Assembly: GCA_000508965.1 (NCBI GenBank)
Contig: BAHV02000018.1
Coordinates: 124,001-188,000 of the forward strand
DNA: 64,000 nt
From: Dielma sp000508965
GTDB lineage: Bacteria > Bacillota_I > Bacilli_A > Erysipelotrichales > Erysipelotrichaceae
Direction of reading: 5' to 3'
Below are positions 7,503-15,491 of the stretch, piece by piece. Both the position numbers and the translations under genes were made by a program. Positions within the stretch are counted from its first letter, which is position 1. Each line of letters starts with the position of its first letter. The notes under the pieces are model-generated. The model worked only from the letters and a program-made list of their open reading frames with translations. It was not told the origin of the DNA and did not search any database.

Positions 7503-8542
7503 AAAAGGTAATTGAAACATTTATCACACAAGGCGGCAAACATTGTATCACCAACTCATTAAAACAAATATTTTCGTATTATAATTATCCAATGTCAGAA
7601 GAAATGATTTTTGGATTAGCATCAGGTTTATCCTTCTTATATATTAATCAGGCTCATTCGCCTATGGTGAGCGGAAGAACTAAAGTATTTGAATTTGAAC
7701 AAAAACTGGCGCAGCGTTTAAATTTAACTATAAACTGCAGAGCTTCAAAAGACTATACCAAGGTATTTAACATGACAAAAAGAATGATCGATACATTTGA
7801 TCCCGTCTTAATCTATGCGGATATGCCTTATTTAAGTTATCTTGGTATGAACCCTGACAGTCATTTCGGGGGACATGCAGCGGTATTATTTGGATATGAT
7901 GATTCAATTAAAAAGTTTTGGTTAAGTGACCGAGATAACCATGATTATCCAATTAAAGTTCCTAACGGGGCAATCAAACAAGATTATCATCTAGTTGATT
8001 ATGATGAAATTGAAAAAGCCCGCAGTAGTTCACACAGACCTTTTCCAGCCGGCAATAAGTATTTAACATTTGATTTTAATGGCTATAAAGCAGTTGATGA
8101 AACAGTTTTACAGTCAGCAATAAAAGAAACATGTGAATCTATGCTTAACCCGCCGGCACAGCTTTTAGGCATCAACGGTATTAAAAAATTTTCTAAAGAA
8201 ATACTTAAATGGAAACAGTTCAGTGAAGATAAGCTGAAAACAGCTGGTATAACCAATTATTTTCAAATTAATCAAGACGGCGGCACCGGCGGAGGAATCT
8301 TCCGTAGGATGTACGGGGAGTTTTTAATTGAAGCTGCTGTTATAATAAAGAATGTAAGTATCTGCACTTTAGGAAATAGATTTATTGAGATTGCAGAACA
8401 ATGGGATGCTGTATCAGAAGATATGTGGCAGCTTGCTCAGAGTGCAGATACCGCTTTGTTGGAAAAAATGTCTGTTGCTATCTCTGAAATCTATGAAGCT
8501 GAAAAAATTTCATATCTTGCATTACTGGAAGCTATTCAATAA
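7499..8542 (+). CDS. BtrH N-terminal domain / DUF4872-type protein
   Basis: A 347-residue protein resembling the BtrH family, whose namesake is an acyltransferase in butirosin biosynthesis. The N-terminal half has the papain-like markers GGKHCITNSL with Cys near residue 16, and HFGGHAAVLFGYD with a His near 122, followed by LSDRD. The C-terminal half (about 200-347) is helical with GGTGGGIFRRMYGEFL, as in DUF4872. Translation is coupled to the MerR regulator through the ATGA overlap. It could be an acyltransferase or peptidase making or modifying a small molecule; the substrate cannot be read from sequence. The gene is A+T rich and lies inside the repeat-bracketed insertion. Confidence 0.75.
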   Translation: MKKVIETFITQGGKHCITNSLKQIFSYYNYPMSEEMIFGLASGLSFLYINQAHSPMVSGRTKVFEFEQKLAQRLNLTINCRASKDYTKVFNMTKRMIDTFDPVLIYADMPYLSYLGMNPDSHFGGHAAVLFGYDDSIKKFWLSDRDNHDYPIKVPNGAIKQDYHLVDYDEIEKARSSSHRPFPAGNKYLTFDFNGYKAVDETVLQSAIKETCESMLNPPAQLLGINGIKKFSKEILKWKQFSEDKLKTAGITNYFQINQDGGTGGGIFRRMYGEFLIEAAVIIKNVSICTLGNRFIEIAEQWDAVSEDMWQLAQSADTALLEKMSVAISEIYEAEKISYLALLEAIQ

Positions 8543-8609
8543 GTTTGCATTTCATAATCATTAACTGATATGTATATTCGCCAATAAGTTAAGTGTGTCG
8601 AAAGCTTTT

Positions 8610-8700
8610 GAACATGCATATTTAAGTAACTGCCGCTTTTTATCAATGCATTTGATTTAACGCCTTTTAACTGTTCTCTTTAGTTTAATTCTCGTGTGAA
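8610..8700 (+). pseudogene. Decayed second copy of the ylbJ-like 3' end
   Basis: In frame it reads EHAYLSNCRFLSMHLI, stop, RLLTVLFSLILV, stop, against EHAHLSIFRFLLMRLIQCLLAVIFSLILI at the end of the intact gene. The final stop is preserved in position and an internal TAA has appeared. It is a gene-end remnant, not an expressed gene, and marks the right boundary of the inserted module. Confidence 0.85.
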
Positions 8701-8734
8701 TAATGTCAAATTTGCATTCGCTTCAGCTAATTTG

Positions 8735-8743
8735 TGGTATAAT
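8735..8743 (+). promoter_or_regulatory. Extended -10 promoter of the PAP2-like/nfu operon
   Basis: TGGTATAAT is a perfect extended -10. A GAGGTG ribosome site follows at 8752-8757, giving a very short leader before the ATG at 8759. No convincing -35 at standard spacing. Confidence 0.6.
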
Positions 8744-8758
8744 AATACCACTGAGGTG

Positions 8759-9229
8759 ATGAATCTGCTTAAAACGATGTTCCCATTCTGGGCTGCAATT
8801 CTGGCTAATGTATTGGCCCAAATACTGAAACCTTTTTTTCATTATTTACGAACACGGGATTTTAATCCCCATTATACGATCGCCTGCGGCGGCTTTCCAA
8901 GCAGTCACACATCAACGGTAACCGCCTTAGTCTGTGCCGTTGGAATTGTTGAGGGCATTCATTCCACCTTGTTTGCTGTCACCATGATTTTCGCCCTGAT
9001 TGTTATTTATGATGCAGTCAATGTCCGATATTATGCCGGTAAAAATATTCAGCTGACAAAGCAGCTGATTGCGGATCTTGAAGAAACATTTAAACTGAAG
9101 CTTGATGATCCGATCTATTTTGAAAAAATGAAACAGGTGCTGGGCCATCGTTATGTCGAAGCACTTGGCGGTCTGCTGTTAGGGATCGCGGTTGCCCTTG
9201 TTACGGCAATGCTGAATGGCTTTTTGTAG
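8759..9229 (+). CDS. Divergent PAP2 family membrane protein (YuiD-like)
   Basis: A 156-residue membrane protein of the small divergent PAP2 (DUF212) family. The phosphatase-superfamily signature is GGFPSSHTST near residue 42, followed by the family-specific ALIVIYDAVNVRYYAG and, near the C terminus, GHRYVEALGG with the expected His. There are about four membrane spans. The ATG at 8759 has GAGGTG upstream; a GTG 21 codons earlier would begin inside the decayed repeat and is rejected. Likely acts on a lipid or isoprenoid phosphate, by family analogy. The Nfu gene follows after 14 bp, in the same operon. Confidence 0.85.
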   Translation: MNLLKTMFPFWAAILANVLAQILKPFFHYLRTRDFNPHYTIACGGFPSSHTSTVTALVCAVGIVEGIHSTLFAVTMIFALIVIYDAVNVRYYAGKNIQLTKQLIADLEETFKLKLDDPIYFEKMKQVLGHRYVEALGGLLLGIAVALVTAMLNGFL

Positions 9230-9243
9230 GAGATGAGAGAAGC

Positions 9244-9483
9244 ATGAAAACTAAAGAAGAAGAAATCATTGACGTTTTAGAAAAAATCCGTCCATATATC
9301 CAGCGTGACGGCGGCGACCTCGAATTTGTAGAGTTTAAAGAGGGAATTGTTTATGTAAGAATGCTGGGTGCCTGCAGTGACTGTCTCGCTTTGGATGACA
9401 CGATCAAGATGGGTGTAGAAGCCTTGCTGCTTGAAGAAGTAAGCGGTGTAACCGAAGTAAGAATTGTAGAAAATCAGCTTTAA
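9244..9483 (+). CDS. NifU-like (Nfu) iron-sulfur scaffold protein
   Basis: A 79-residue NifU C-terminal domain protein. The core IRPYIQRDGGDLEFVEF and the cluster-binding CSDC (Cys44 and Cys47) are intact. It carries Fe-S clusters to apoproteins as a dimer, complementing the SUF assembly operon a few kilobases downstream. Full length for the single-domain form. Followed immediately by a terminator. Confidence 0.92.
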   Translation: MKTKEEEIIDVLEKIRPYIQRDGGDLEFVEFKEGIVYVRMLGACSDCLALDDTIKMGVEALLLEEVSGVTEVRIVENQL

Positions 9484-9506
9484 CAGCGCACTGCGCTGTT
9501 TTTATT
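9482..9506 (+). terminator. Intrinsic terminator after nfu
   Basis: AACAGCGC pairs with GCGCTGTT around a three-base loop, followed by a T run. The hairpin overlaps the nfu stop codon. Confidence 0.9.
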
Positions 9507-9597
9507 TTCAATAAAACGACGCTGCCGGTTAAAAAACATGCTGTTTCTACCTGTCGGATATGCTAAAATATCCTTATAAAAATGAAAGGGGCTATTT

Positions 9598-9999
9598 ATG
9601 GATACAGTATTTTCAATACTCGCAGTGTTATTAGGAATATTTTGTCTGTATACAGGGATCAAGGGGCTTATTAAACTGGCTAATGCCAAGAATTATATCA
9701 GCTGTGAGGCGACCGTCATTGACATTGATGTAACAACCAGTGTCAGCAAGGGACGCCGATATACACATTATTCACCAATCGTCACTTATCAAGCTCAAAA
9801 CGAACCTTATGAAGAAAAATATGATCAAAGCAGCTCAACCTGCAAATATCAGGTGGGCGATACGATTGATATTGCCTATAATCCAGCCAAACCTGCTGAT
9901 TTCATTATTGACGGTGACCGCTCAATTATATGGAATTCGTTATTGATGTTAGCGATGGGCTGTTTAATGTTCTTTGTGGTAATCAAAATCTGGATGTAG
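9598..9999 (+). CDS. DUF3592 membrane protein
   Basis: A 133-residue protein with one membrane helix at each end (about 5-27 and 110-130) and a central beta domain (CEATVIDIDV..., HYSPIVTYQA, VGDTIDIAYNPAKP), the layout of DUF3592 proteins. Function unknown. It has an extended -10 (TGCTAAAAT near 9562) and an AAAGGGG ribosome site, and is followed by a terminator, so it is monocistronic. Confidence 0.8.
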   Translation: MDTVFSILAVLLGIFCLYTGIKGLIKLANAKNYISCEATVIDIDVTTSVSKGRRYTHYSPIVTYQAQNEPYEEKYDQSSSTCKYQVGDTIDIAYNPAKPADFIIDGDRSIIWNSLLMLAMGCLMFFVVIKIWM

Positions 10000-10006
10000 T
10001 GCTGAT

Positions 10007-10032
10007 GAACCTTTTAATAAGGTTCTTTTTTG
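10007..10032 (+). terminator. Intrinsic terminator after the DUF3592 gene
   Basis: GAACCTT pairs with AAGGTTC around TTAAT, followed by six T residues. Confidence 0.9.
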
Positions 10033-10065
10033 TTTATTTATAATAAAAACAGTCATAGTGACTGT

Positions 10066-10743
10066 TTATTGTTGTGTGAGCGCCGGCAAAAACTGCGGGA
10101 CATTGCCGTTGATCAGCTGGATAATTACCGGTATTTCTTCCTGCATGATAATTTCATCCTGACTGATGCCGGCAAAGACATCGGCTTTCACATTGACTCG
10201 GATCATTATCTTAAGTAATGTATTATTGATGCCATATGCTTCGTTCATGATTTCATAAACACCGTTTACCCGATTGATTACCTTCACTCGAATCTTAATT
10301 TTAGGTCCCATATCGGACAGTCCGACCATCTCGGTGAAATAACCCAGCGGTACCTCATCGACGACGCCATTATCAAAATAAACCTGATTAGTGATCGGAT
10401 CAACTTCTCCCTTTTGTGCCAGGAGCAGGCTTTCATTAATACTCTCTACCGCTTTGTAAAGCAGCTGATTCAGTTTCATGCTGTCATAATTGACACTGAT
10501 GATCTCTCCCTCATCATTGGTTTTAACACGAATCAAGTCATCAGGATTAAAATCAAGCACCGAGATACAGTTATGAATCAGTTTATTTAGGGAAGACTGA
10601 ACCTCCTGCTTCGCCACCGCGATCATCACCGGTTCTAATAAACGATTGCATTCATAAAACGTATAAGACAGCAGCAATACCACAAAGAGAGAAACCGCTA
10701 AGAGCTTATATTTCCATTTGATGCATTTTTTTGATTGCTTCAC
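10066..10743 (-). CDS. yunB: Sporulation protein YunB
   Basis: A 225-residue protein with a single N-terminal membrane helix (about 12-30) and an extracytoplasmic domain that follows YunB: NRLLEPVMIAVAKQEVQ, the EGEIISVNYDSMKLNQLL segment, VPLGYFTEMVGLSDMGPKIKI, and the C-terminal VIIQLINGNVPQFLP. In Bacillus YunB is needed for normal spore formation. It begins with GTG, which overlaps the 3' end of yunC by 38 bp, the same neighbour as in Bacillus. This pair is one of the reasons to think the host is a spore-former or a recent descendant of one. Confidence 0.9.
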   Translation of the reverse strand: MKQSKKCIKWKYKLLAVSLFVVLLLSYTFYECNRLLEPVMIAVAKQEVQSSLNKLIHNCISVLDFNPDDLIRVKTNDEGEIISVNYDSMKLNQLLYKAVESINESLLLAQKGEVDPITNQVYFDNGVVDEVPLGYFTEMVGLSDMGPKIKIRVKVINRVNGVYEIMNEAYGINNTLLKIMIRVNVKADVFAGISQDEIIMQEEIPVIIQLINGNVPQFLPALTQQ

Positions 10744-11008
10744 GGCCGCTCATCCCTGTCTTAATGCCCAGACTCTCCGCTTTTTTATTCACTGACAGCA
10801 CACAGCTGTCCAAAAGATGATTAAAGCTTCTGTCTTCCTTCATGATGCAGACACAGGCCCGGCTGCCCTCCAGATAACTGCGGCTGAAGATCTGACCGCA
10901 TAAAAAGCCATGCGTATTGCTGATAATATAGACCGGATTGGCAGGCAGATCGATTTCAATGCCAATTACATGAAGATCATCAATCTGATAACGTTTGAGA
11001 TTAACCAT
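10706..11008 (-). CDS. yunC: YunC-family protein (DUF1805)
   Basis: A 100-residue DUF1805 protein: GIEIDLPANPVYIISNTHGFLCGQIF and the C-terminal GIKTGMSGREAIKKM are characteristic. Function unknown; the family is commonly next to yunB in spore-formers. Its 3' end overlaps the GTG start of yunB by 38 bp. An upstream terminator separates it from the suf/fau operon. Confidence 0.85.
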   Translation of the reverse strand: MVNLKRYQIDDLHVIGIEIDLPANPVYIISNTHGFLCGQIFSRSYLEGSRACVCIMKEDRSFNHLLDSCVLSVNKKAESLGIKTGMSGREAIKKMHQMEI

Positions 11009-11043
11009 ACATCCCCTCCTGGTTCAGTCTATGAGCGAGGGTG

Positions 11044-11070
11044 AAAAAAAGAACCGGTAACCGGTTCTAA
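11044..11070 (-). terminator. Intrinsic terminator of the suf-fau operon
   Basis: On the minus strand AGAACCGG-TTA-CCGGTTCT is followed by seven T residues. It lies just after the stop codon of the cyclo-ligase gene at 11077. Confidence 0.92.
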
Positions 11071-11076
11071 ATTCAA

Positions 11077-11622
11077 TTATTTCACACGCTGATAAAGATG
11101 CTGCTCAGTAATGATCATATCCGCATCAATATCATGGACTTCATGCGTAAATTCAGCTTTTTGACACTCATAAGCCAAGCCCATTTTCATACAGCTGTCC
11201 TGTTTCAGGTATTTATCATAATATCCCTTGCCCTGCCCTATCCGCTGACAGGCTTCATTAAAGCCAACTAAGGGCATGATCATACAGGTTATCGCACCGG
11301 GCGGACACGGCTGACTACCGATGGGTTCAAGCAAGCCATAAGTACCGGGCTTTAAATCATTTAAACAACGGATCGGATAGAAGTCCATCGTATCCCCATG
11401 AACACGCGGACAGTAAACCGTCTTACCCTCACTTAAACACCAAGCGATTAAATCTATGGTTGCGACCTCATTGCCAACCCCGACATAGATTCCCAGCGCG
11501 TCCGCATCTGCCAGCAGCGGTTTCGTTTTCTCAGCGATACATGCTGAGGCGGATGAAACAAAAGCTGAAGACAGCGAATTCCGCATTGCCTTCAGCTTTT
11601 TTCTGGCTTCCTGTTTATCCAA
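11077..11622 (-). CDS. 5-formyltetrahydrofolate cyclo-ligase
   Basis: A 181-residue enzyme that uses ATP to convert 5-formyl-THF to 5,10-methenyl-THF. The N-terminal KQEARKKLKAMRNSLS, the substrate region VGNEVAT, MPLVGFN, and the ATP/Mg motif GQGKGYYDKYL are all present. It starts with TTG at 11622, inside the last codons of sufB (8-bp overlap), with no strong ribosome site of its own, so translation probably depends on ribosomes finishing sufB. A folate gene at the end of a SUF operon is an unusual pairing. Confidence 0.9.
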   Translation of the reverse strand: MDKQEARKKLKAMRNSLSSAFVSSASACIAEKTKPLLADADALGIYVGVGNEVATIDLIAWCLSEGKTVYCPRVHGDTMDFYPIRCLNDLKPGTYGLLEPIGSQPCPPGAITCMIMPLVGFNEACQRIGQGKGYYDKYLKQDSCMKMGLAYECQKAEFTHEVHDIDADMIITEQHLYQRVK

Positions 11623-13018
11623 CGGAATTACTCATATCCAGCTTCAGCAGCTGATTTAATTCGACCGCATATTCCATCGGCAGCTCACGGGTAAATGGTT
11701 CTAAAAAGCCCATAACGATCATTTCTGTTGCCTGTGACTCAGTTAAGCCGCGGCTCATCAAATAAAACAGCTGTTCTTCACTGATCTTTGACACGGTCGC
11801 TTCATGTTCAATCTGAGAAGTCGCATTCTTACTCACGTTGGTTGGCACTGTATCACTGGTTGACAGCTTATCCAGAATCAAGGTATCACATTCAACCTTG
11901 CTCTTGGCATTCAGCGCTTTCTCACCATGGCTTACAATACCGCGGTAATTCACCTTACCGCCGTTTCTTGATACAGATTTAGAAATAATATTGCTTGAGG
12001 TATTGGGCGCCAAATGGATCATTTTTGCACCGGCATCCTGCAGCTGATTCGCACCAGCTACCGCAATCGAAACAGTCATGCCGCGGGCACCTTCCTCAGC
12101 CAATACACAAGCCGGATATTTCATATTCAGGCATGAACCGATATTGCCGTCAATCCATTCCATTGACGCATTTTCGTAACAGATTGCCCGTTTAGTTACC
12201 AAATTGATAATATTATCTGACCAGTTTTGGACTGTCGAATAACGGCATCGCGCATTTTTATGTACGAAGATTTCAACAACGGCCGCATGCAGGGAATCCT
12301 TAGAATAATTCGGTGCAGTACAGCCCTCTACATAATGCACATCCGCCCCCTCATCAACAATGATCAGCGTTCGTTCAAACTGTCCCATCCGCTCGGAATT
12401 GATACGGAAATAAGACTGAAGCGGTTTTTCAAGCTTTACACCCTTAGGAACATAGATAAAGCTGCCGCCCGACCATACACAGCTGTTTAAGGCCGCGAAT
12501 TTATTATCCGCATAGCTGATCAGCTTACCGAAATATTTCTTTAATAATTCAGGCTGTTCACGCAAAGCGGTATCTGTGTCATAAAACAGAACACCTTTTT
12601 CTTCAACTTCGGCCAGCATGTTATGATAAACAACCTCAGATTCATACTGCGTTGATACACCCGCCAAAAATTTCTGTTCAGCCTCTGGTATACCGAGAAG
12701 ATCAAAGGTGTTTTTAATCGTTTCCGGTACTTCATCCCAAGAACTTTCTTGTTTTTCACTGGCTTTAATGTAATAAGTATAATCATCAAAATCAATACCG
12801 CTAAGATCTGGTCCCCATGATGGCAGCGGCATTTTCACAAACTGATCATACGCCTTTAAACGATAATCAAGCATCCATTCAGGTTCACTCTTTTTCCTTG
12901 AAATGGCTTCAACTACCTCACGCGAAAGTCCCTTACCGGTATTATAGACACTTACATCCTCATCATGAAAGCCATACTTGTAATCCTCAACCTGAGGAAT
13001 ATTTTCTTCACTCATCAC
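11615..13018 (-). CDS. sufB: Fe-S cluster assembly protein SufB
   Basis: A 467-residue SufB, the scaffold on which clusters are built in the SufBCD complex. Highly conserved stretches include YKYGFHDEDVSVY, VWSGGSFIYVPKGV, VHYVEGCTAP, NIGSC and SRNGGKVNYRG; the C-terminal SRGLTESQATEMIVMGFLEP is the SufC-contact tail shared with SufD. Full length. Last Suf gene of the operon; it overlaps sufU by 4 bp (ATGA) and the cyclo-ligase by 8 bp. Confidence 0.97.
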   Translation of the reverse strand: MMSEENIPQVEDYKYGFHDEDVSVYNTGKGLSREVVEAISRKKSEPEWMLDYRLKAYDQFVKMPLPSWGPDLSGIDFDDYTYYIKASEKQESSWDEVPETIKNTFDLLGIPEAEQKFLAGVSTQYESEVVYHNMLAEVEEKGVLFYDTDTALREQPELLKKYFGKLISYADNKFAALNSCVWSGGSFIYVPKGVKLEKPLQSYFRINSERMGQFERTLIIVDEGADVHYVEGCTAPNYSKDSLHAAVVEIFVHKNARCRYSTVQNWSDNIINLVTKRAICYENASMEWIDGNIGSCLNMKYPACVLAEEGARGMTVSIAVAGANQLQDAGAKMIHLAPNTSSNIISKSVSRNGGKVNYRGIVSHGEKALNAKSKVECDTLILDKLSTSDTVPTNVSKNATSQIEHEATVSKISEEQLFYLMSRGLTESQATEMIVMGFLEPFTRELPMEYAVELNQLLKLDMSNSVG

Positions 13019-13458
13019 TTAGCCTCGCTTTCATGGATCATTTCTTCAATTGCTTTCCAGCCGATAGTCGCACATTTAATGCGGTTCGCCTGTTTGCCGA
13101 CCGTATGCAAAGCCACTGCTTCCTGAAGCAGTTCTTCATCATACGCCTTTTGATCAATCATATTGTGATAATTCTCAATGATCACTTTTGCTTCTTCAAT
13201 TGTCTTGCCGCTCAAAAGCTCGCTCATCATTGATGTAGAAGCTGTGGCAATCGTACACGCGACACCGTCAAAACGGATATCTTCAATGACTCCGTCATTG
13301 ATTTTAGATTCCACAACAATGTCGTCGATGCATGAATCAGAAGCCATGTGGCGCTTCATATAAGCCGGATCATTGGTCAGCTTATGATTGCGCGGATATT
13401 CATAATGGTCCATCAGAATCTGTCTGAGCACCATTGGATCATTCATATAGTCAGACAT
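13015..13458 (-). CDS. sufU: SufU sulfur-transfer / scaffold protein
   Basis: A 147-residue SufU with the three zinc/sulfur cysteines at about Cys43 (SDSCIDD), Cys68 (GVACTIATAS) and Cys129 (IKCATIGW) and the adjacent Asp. In Gram-positives SufU accepts persulfide sulfur from SufS. The ATG at 13458 is preferred over the GTG two codons upstream because GAAGGG lies at good spacing. It sits between sufS and sufB as expected in Firmicutes. Confidence 0.95.
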   Translation of the reverse strand: MSDYMNDPMVLRQILMDHYEYPRNHKLTNDPAYMKRHMASDSCIDDIVVESKINDGVIEDIRFDGVACTIATASTSMMSELLSGKTIEEAKVIIENYHNMIDQKAYDEELLQEAVALHTVGKQANRIKCATIGWKAIEEMIHESEAK

Positions 13459-13472
13459 AAACACCCTTCTTT

Positions 13473-14705
13473 CTAAAAGAAAACATTCAGACAGTTTTCA
13501 ATGGTCGCACTCTTGCATACTTCAATAAAACGATCCACTTCTTCAATCGTATTATAAAAATAAAAGCTGGCACGAATCGTAGCACCGGTACCTAAACGAT
13601 GCAGCAAAAGCTTGGCACAATGCTGGCCTGCCCGTACAGCAATACCTTGTGTATTAAAATAAGTTGCGGAATCCTGAGCAAAGATATCCTTGACATTAAA
13701 GGTAATAATACCGCCGTCCGCATGCTTATTATAAAGAATAATATTATCCAGCTTACTTAAATTTTCAATCGCATATCCATGAAGCATTTTCTCATAAGCA
13801 TGAATTTTTTCCATACCGATCGAACTTAGATAATCGATGGCCGCATTTAATCCGAGCACAGCTTCAATTGCCGGGGTTCCTGATTCAAATTTATACGGCG
13901 CATCTTTTAATAAAATATTACCGCATAAATCAAAACGGGCATTGTTGCCGCCGCCCAGCATAAACGGATCAGTCATCTGAAGCAGGTCAAATTTACCATA
14001 CAGCACACCGATACCGGTTGGGCCGCACATCTTATGTCCTGAGAATGCGAGGAAATCACAATCGATCTCTCTGACATTCACCGGCATATGCGGAATACTT
14101 TGAGCGGCATCCATGATAACGATGGCGCCGTGTTCATGAGCAATCTTGCAAATTTCCTTCATCGGCACTTCAAAACCAAGCACATTGGTAACCTGGGCAA
14201 TCGCAACTACCTTAACACCCTCATGCATTGCCTTCTTGAAGTTTTCAATTGTCAAGCGGCCCTCTTCATCTAATTCGATATATTCAATCACGGATTTTGT
14301 CTCTTCAGCACATTTCATCCATGGCAGAATATTACTGGCATGTTCAGCTTCACAGCTTAAAATCACATCGCCTTCCTTCATGTACTTGCGTCCCCAGCCA
14401 TAGGCGACAAGGTTCAGCGAAGCACTGGCGCCGGAAGTAAATACGATTTCACGCGCATCAGCATTAATGAATTTCGCAACGGCTTTGCGGCAGTTTTCAT
14501 ATTCCGTATCGACCTGATAACTCAGTTCATAATCACCGCGGTGACAGTTTACACTAAGATCTGTATAATAATGCGTTACCGCATCGATGACACACTGCGG
14601 CTTAAAGGTAGTAGCGGCATTATCGATATATATCAGATCATGTCCCTGCATCTTCTTGCCGTTAAGCATTGGAAAATCTCTTCTTATCGCTTCTACATTA
14701 AGCAT
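13473..14705 (-). CDS. sufS: Cysteine desulfurase SufS
   Basis: A 410-residue class V aminotransferase-fold PLP enzyme that takes sulfur from cysteine. Landmarks: IYIDNAATTFKP, the CHRGDYELS segment, MDAAQSIPH, the PLP lysine in FSGHKMCGPTGIG, and the catalytic cysteine in RAGQHCAKLLL near residue 365. Its start overlaps the end of sufD by 13 bp, so the two are translationally coupled. Confidence 0.97.
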   Translation of the reverse strand: MLNVEAIRRDFPMLNGKKMQGHDLIYIDNAATTFKPQCVIDAVTHYYTDLSVNCHRGDYELSYQVDTEYENCRKAVAKFINADAREIVFTSGASASLNLVAYGWGRKYMKEGDVILSCEAEHASNILPWMKCAEETKSVIEYIELDEEGRLTIENFKKAMHEGVKVVAIAQVTNVLGFEVPMKEICKIAHEHGAIVIMDAAQSIPHMPVNVREIDCDFLAFSGHKMCGPTGIGVLYGKFDLLQMTDPFMLGGGNNARFDLCGNILLKDAPYKFESGTPAIEAVLGLNAAIDYLSSIGMEKIHAYEKMLHGYAIENLSKLDNIILYNKHADGGIITFNVKDIFAQDSATYFNTQGIAVRAGQHCAKLLLHRLGTGATIRASFYFYNTIEEVDRFIEVCKSATIENCLNVFF

Positions 14706-15490
14706 TCTAATCCCGCCTTTGCATTAATTTTTTCTGTTAATTCATCATGAATGCGCTCATTATCCAACCCATCGGCAATCGGCAGCAGATAACCGATCAT
14801 AATCAGTCCCATCGCCTGTGTGCGGCTAAGCCCGCGGGTCTGCAGATAATACAGCTGATTTTCATCCGGCTGACCAATCGTATTCGCATGCGATGCCTGA
14901 ACATCATTCTCATCGATCAATAGCTGCGGAGTGACAGAGGATACTTGATGATCCGACAAGGTAAGCACCCGGCTGGTTTGATGACTTTCACTGCCATACG
15001 CACCTTTTTCAATCTTGCCGACAGCCACCATATGATAATCACCATGCTCCCTGACAACAGCATAATTTTCGATCATGCCGCTAGTATGGGGCGCCTGATG
15101 TACACAATTAAAGTCAAAATTTTTCTTCGTGCCGGTCATTACCGCACTTTTCAGCAGCGCGCTGGCGCCTTCACCAATTAATTTCACATTCAGTGCCGCA
15201 TCGGCAGCACCATCACTCATTTCACCCTCGATAAACTCAAATCGGGCATCACGCCCAACATTGGCGCGCACTTGCAGATCAAAGCTTTCACATTCATTCC
15301 ATATTAAAAGCTTCAGCTGACCGCCTTCAAGCACGTCAATAACTAAATCAGCGCTTGATGAACCTTCAGCCTTCAGATAAAGGGAGGCTTCGGCATGCTT
15401 CTCAACCACCAGATGAATCGCTTCGTCACCCATCACCATCAGGTCAAGATGCTCACTGCCGACGCGCAGCGGTTCTTTATCCATACTCAT
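14693..15490 (-). CDS. sufD: Short SufD-like assembly protein
   Basis: A 265-residue SufD. The C-terminal core is recognisable (QTSRVLTLSDHQVSSVTPQLLIDENDVQASHA region, then YLQTRGLSRTQAMGLIMIGYL, the SufC-binding tail), but it is far shorter than the roughly 400 residues of typical SufD and lacks much of the N-terminal region. Reading frame and overlaps are clean, so this is a compact variant and not a decayed gene. The ATG at 15490 lies one base after the sufC stop with AAGGGTG upstream; a longer start inside sufC is less likely. Confidence 0.85.
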   Translation of the reverse strand: MSMDKEPLRVGSEHLDLMVMGDEAIHLVVEKHAEASLYLKAEGSSSADLVIDVLEGGQLKLLIWNECESFDLQVRANVGRDARFEFIEGEMSDGAADAALNVKLIGEGASALLKSAVMTGTKKNFDFNCVHQAPHTSGMIENYAVVREHGDYHMVAVGKIEKGAYGSESHQTSRVLTLSDHQVSSVTPQLLIDENDVQASHANTIGQPDENQLYYLQTRGLSRTQAMGLIMIGYLLPIADGLDNERIHDELTEKINAKAGLECLM

Positions 15491-15491
15491 A

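Noticed and set aside
8696..8758. N-terminal extension of the PAP2-like gene from a GTG at 8696
   Set aside because: The GTG is within the decayed repeat, lacks a ribosome site, and the extended -10 promoter lies inside the extension; the ATG at 8759 has GAGGTG.
12817..13233. 138-codon plus-strand frame across sufB/sufU
   Set aside because: Antisense shadow of two strongly conserved genes; no start signal.
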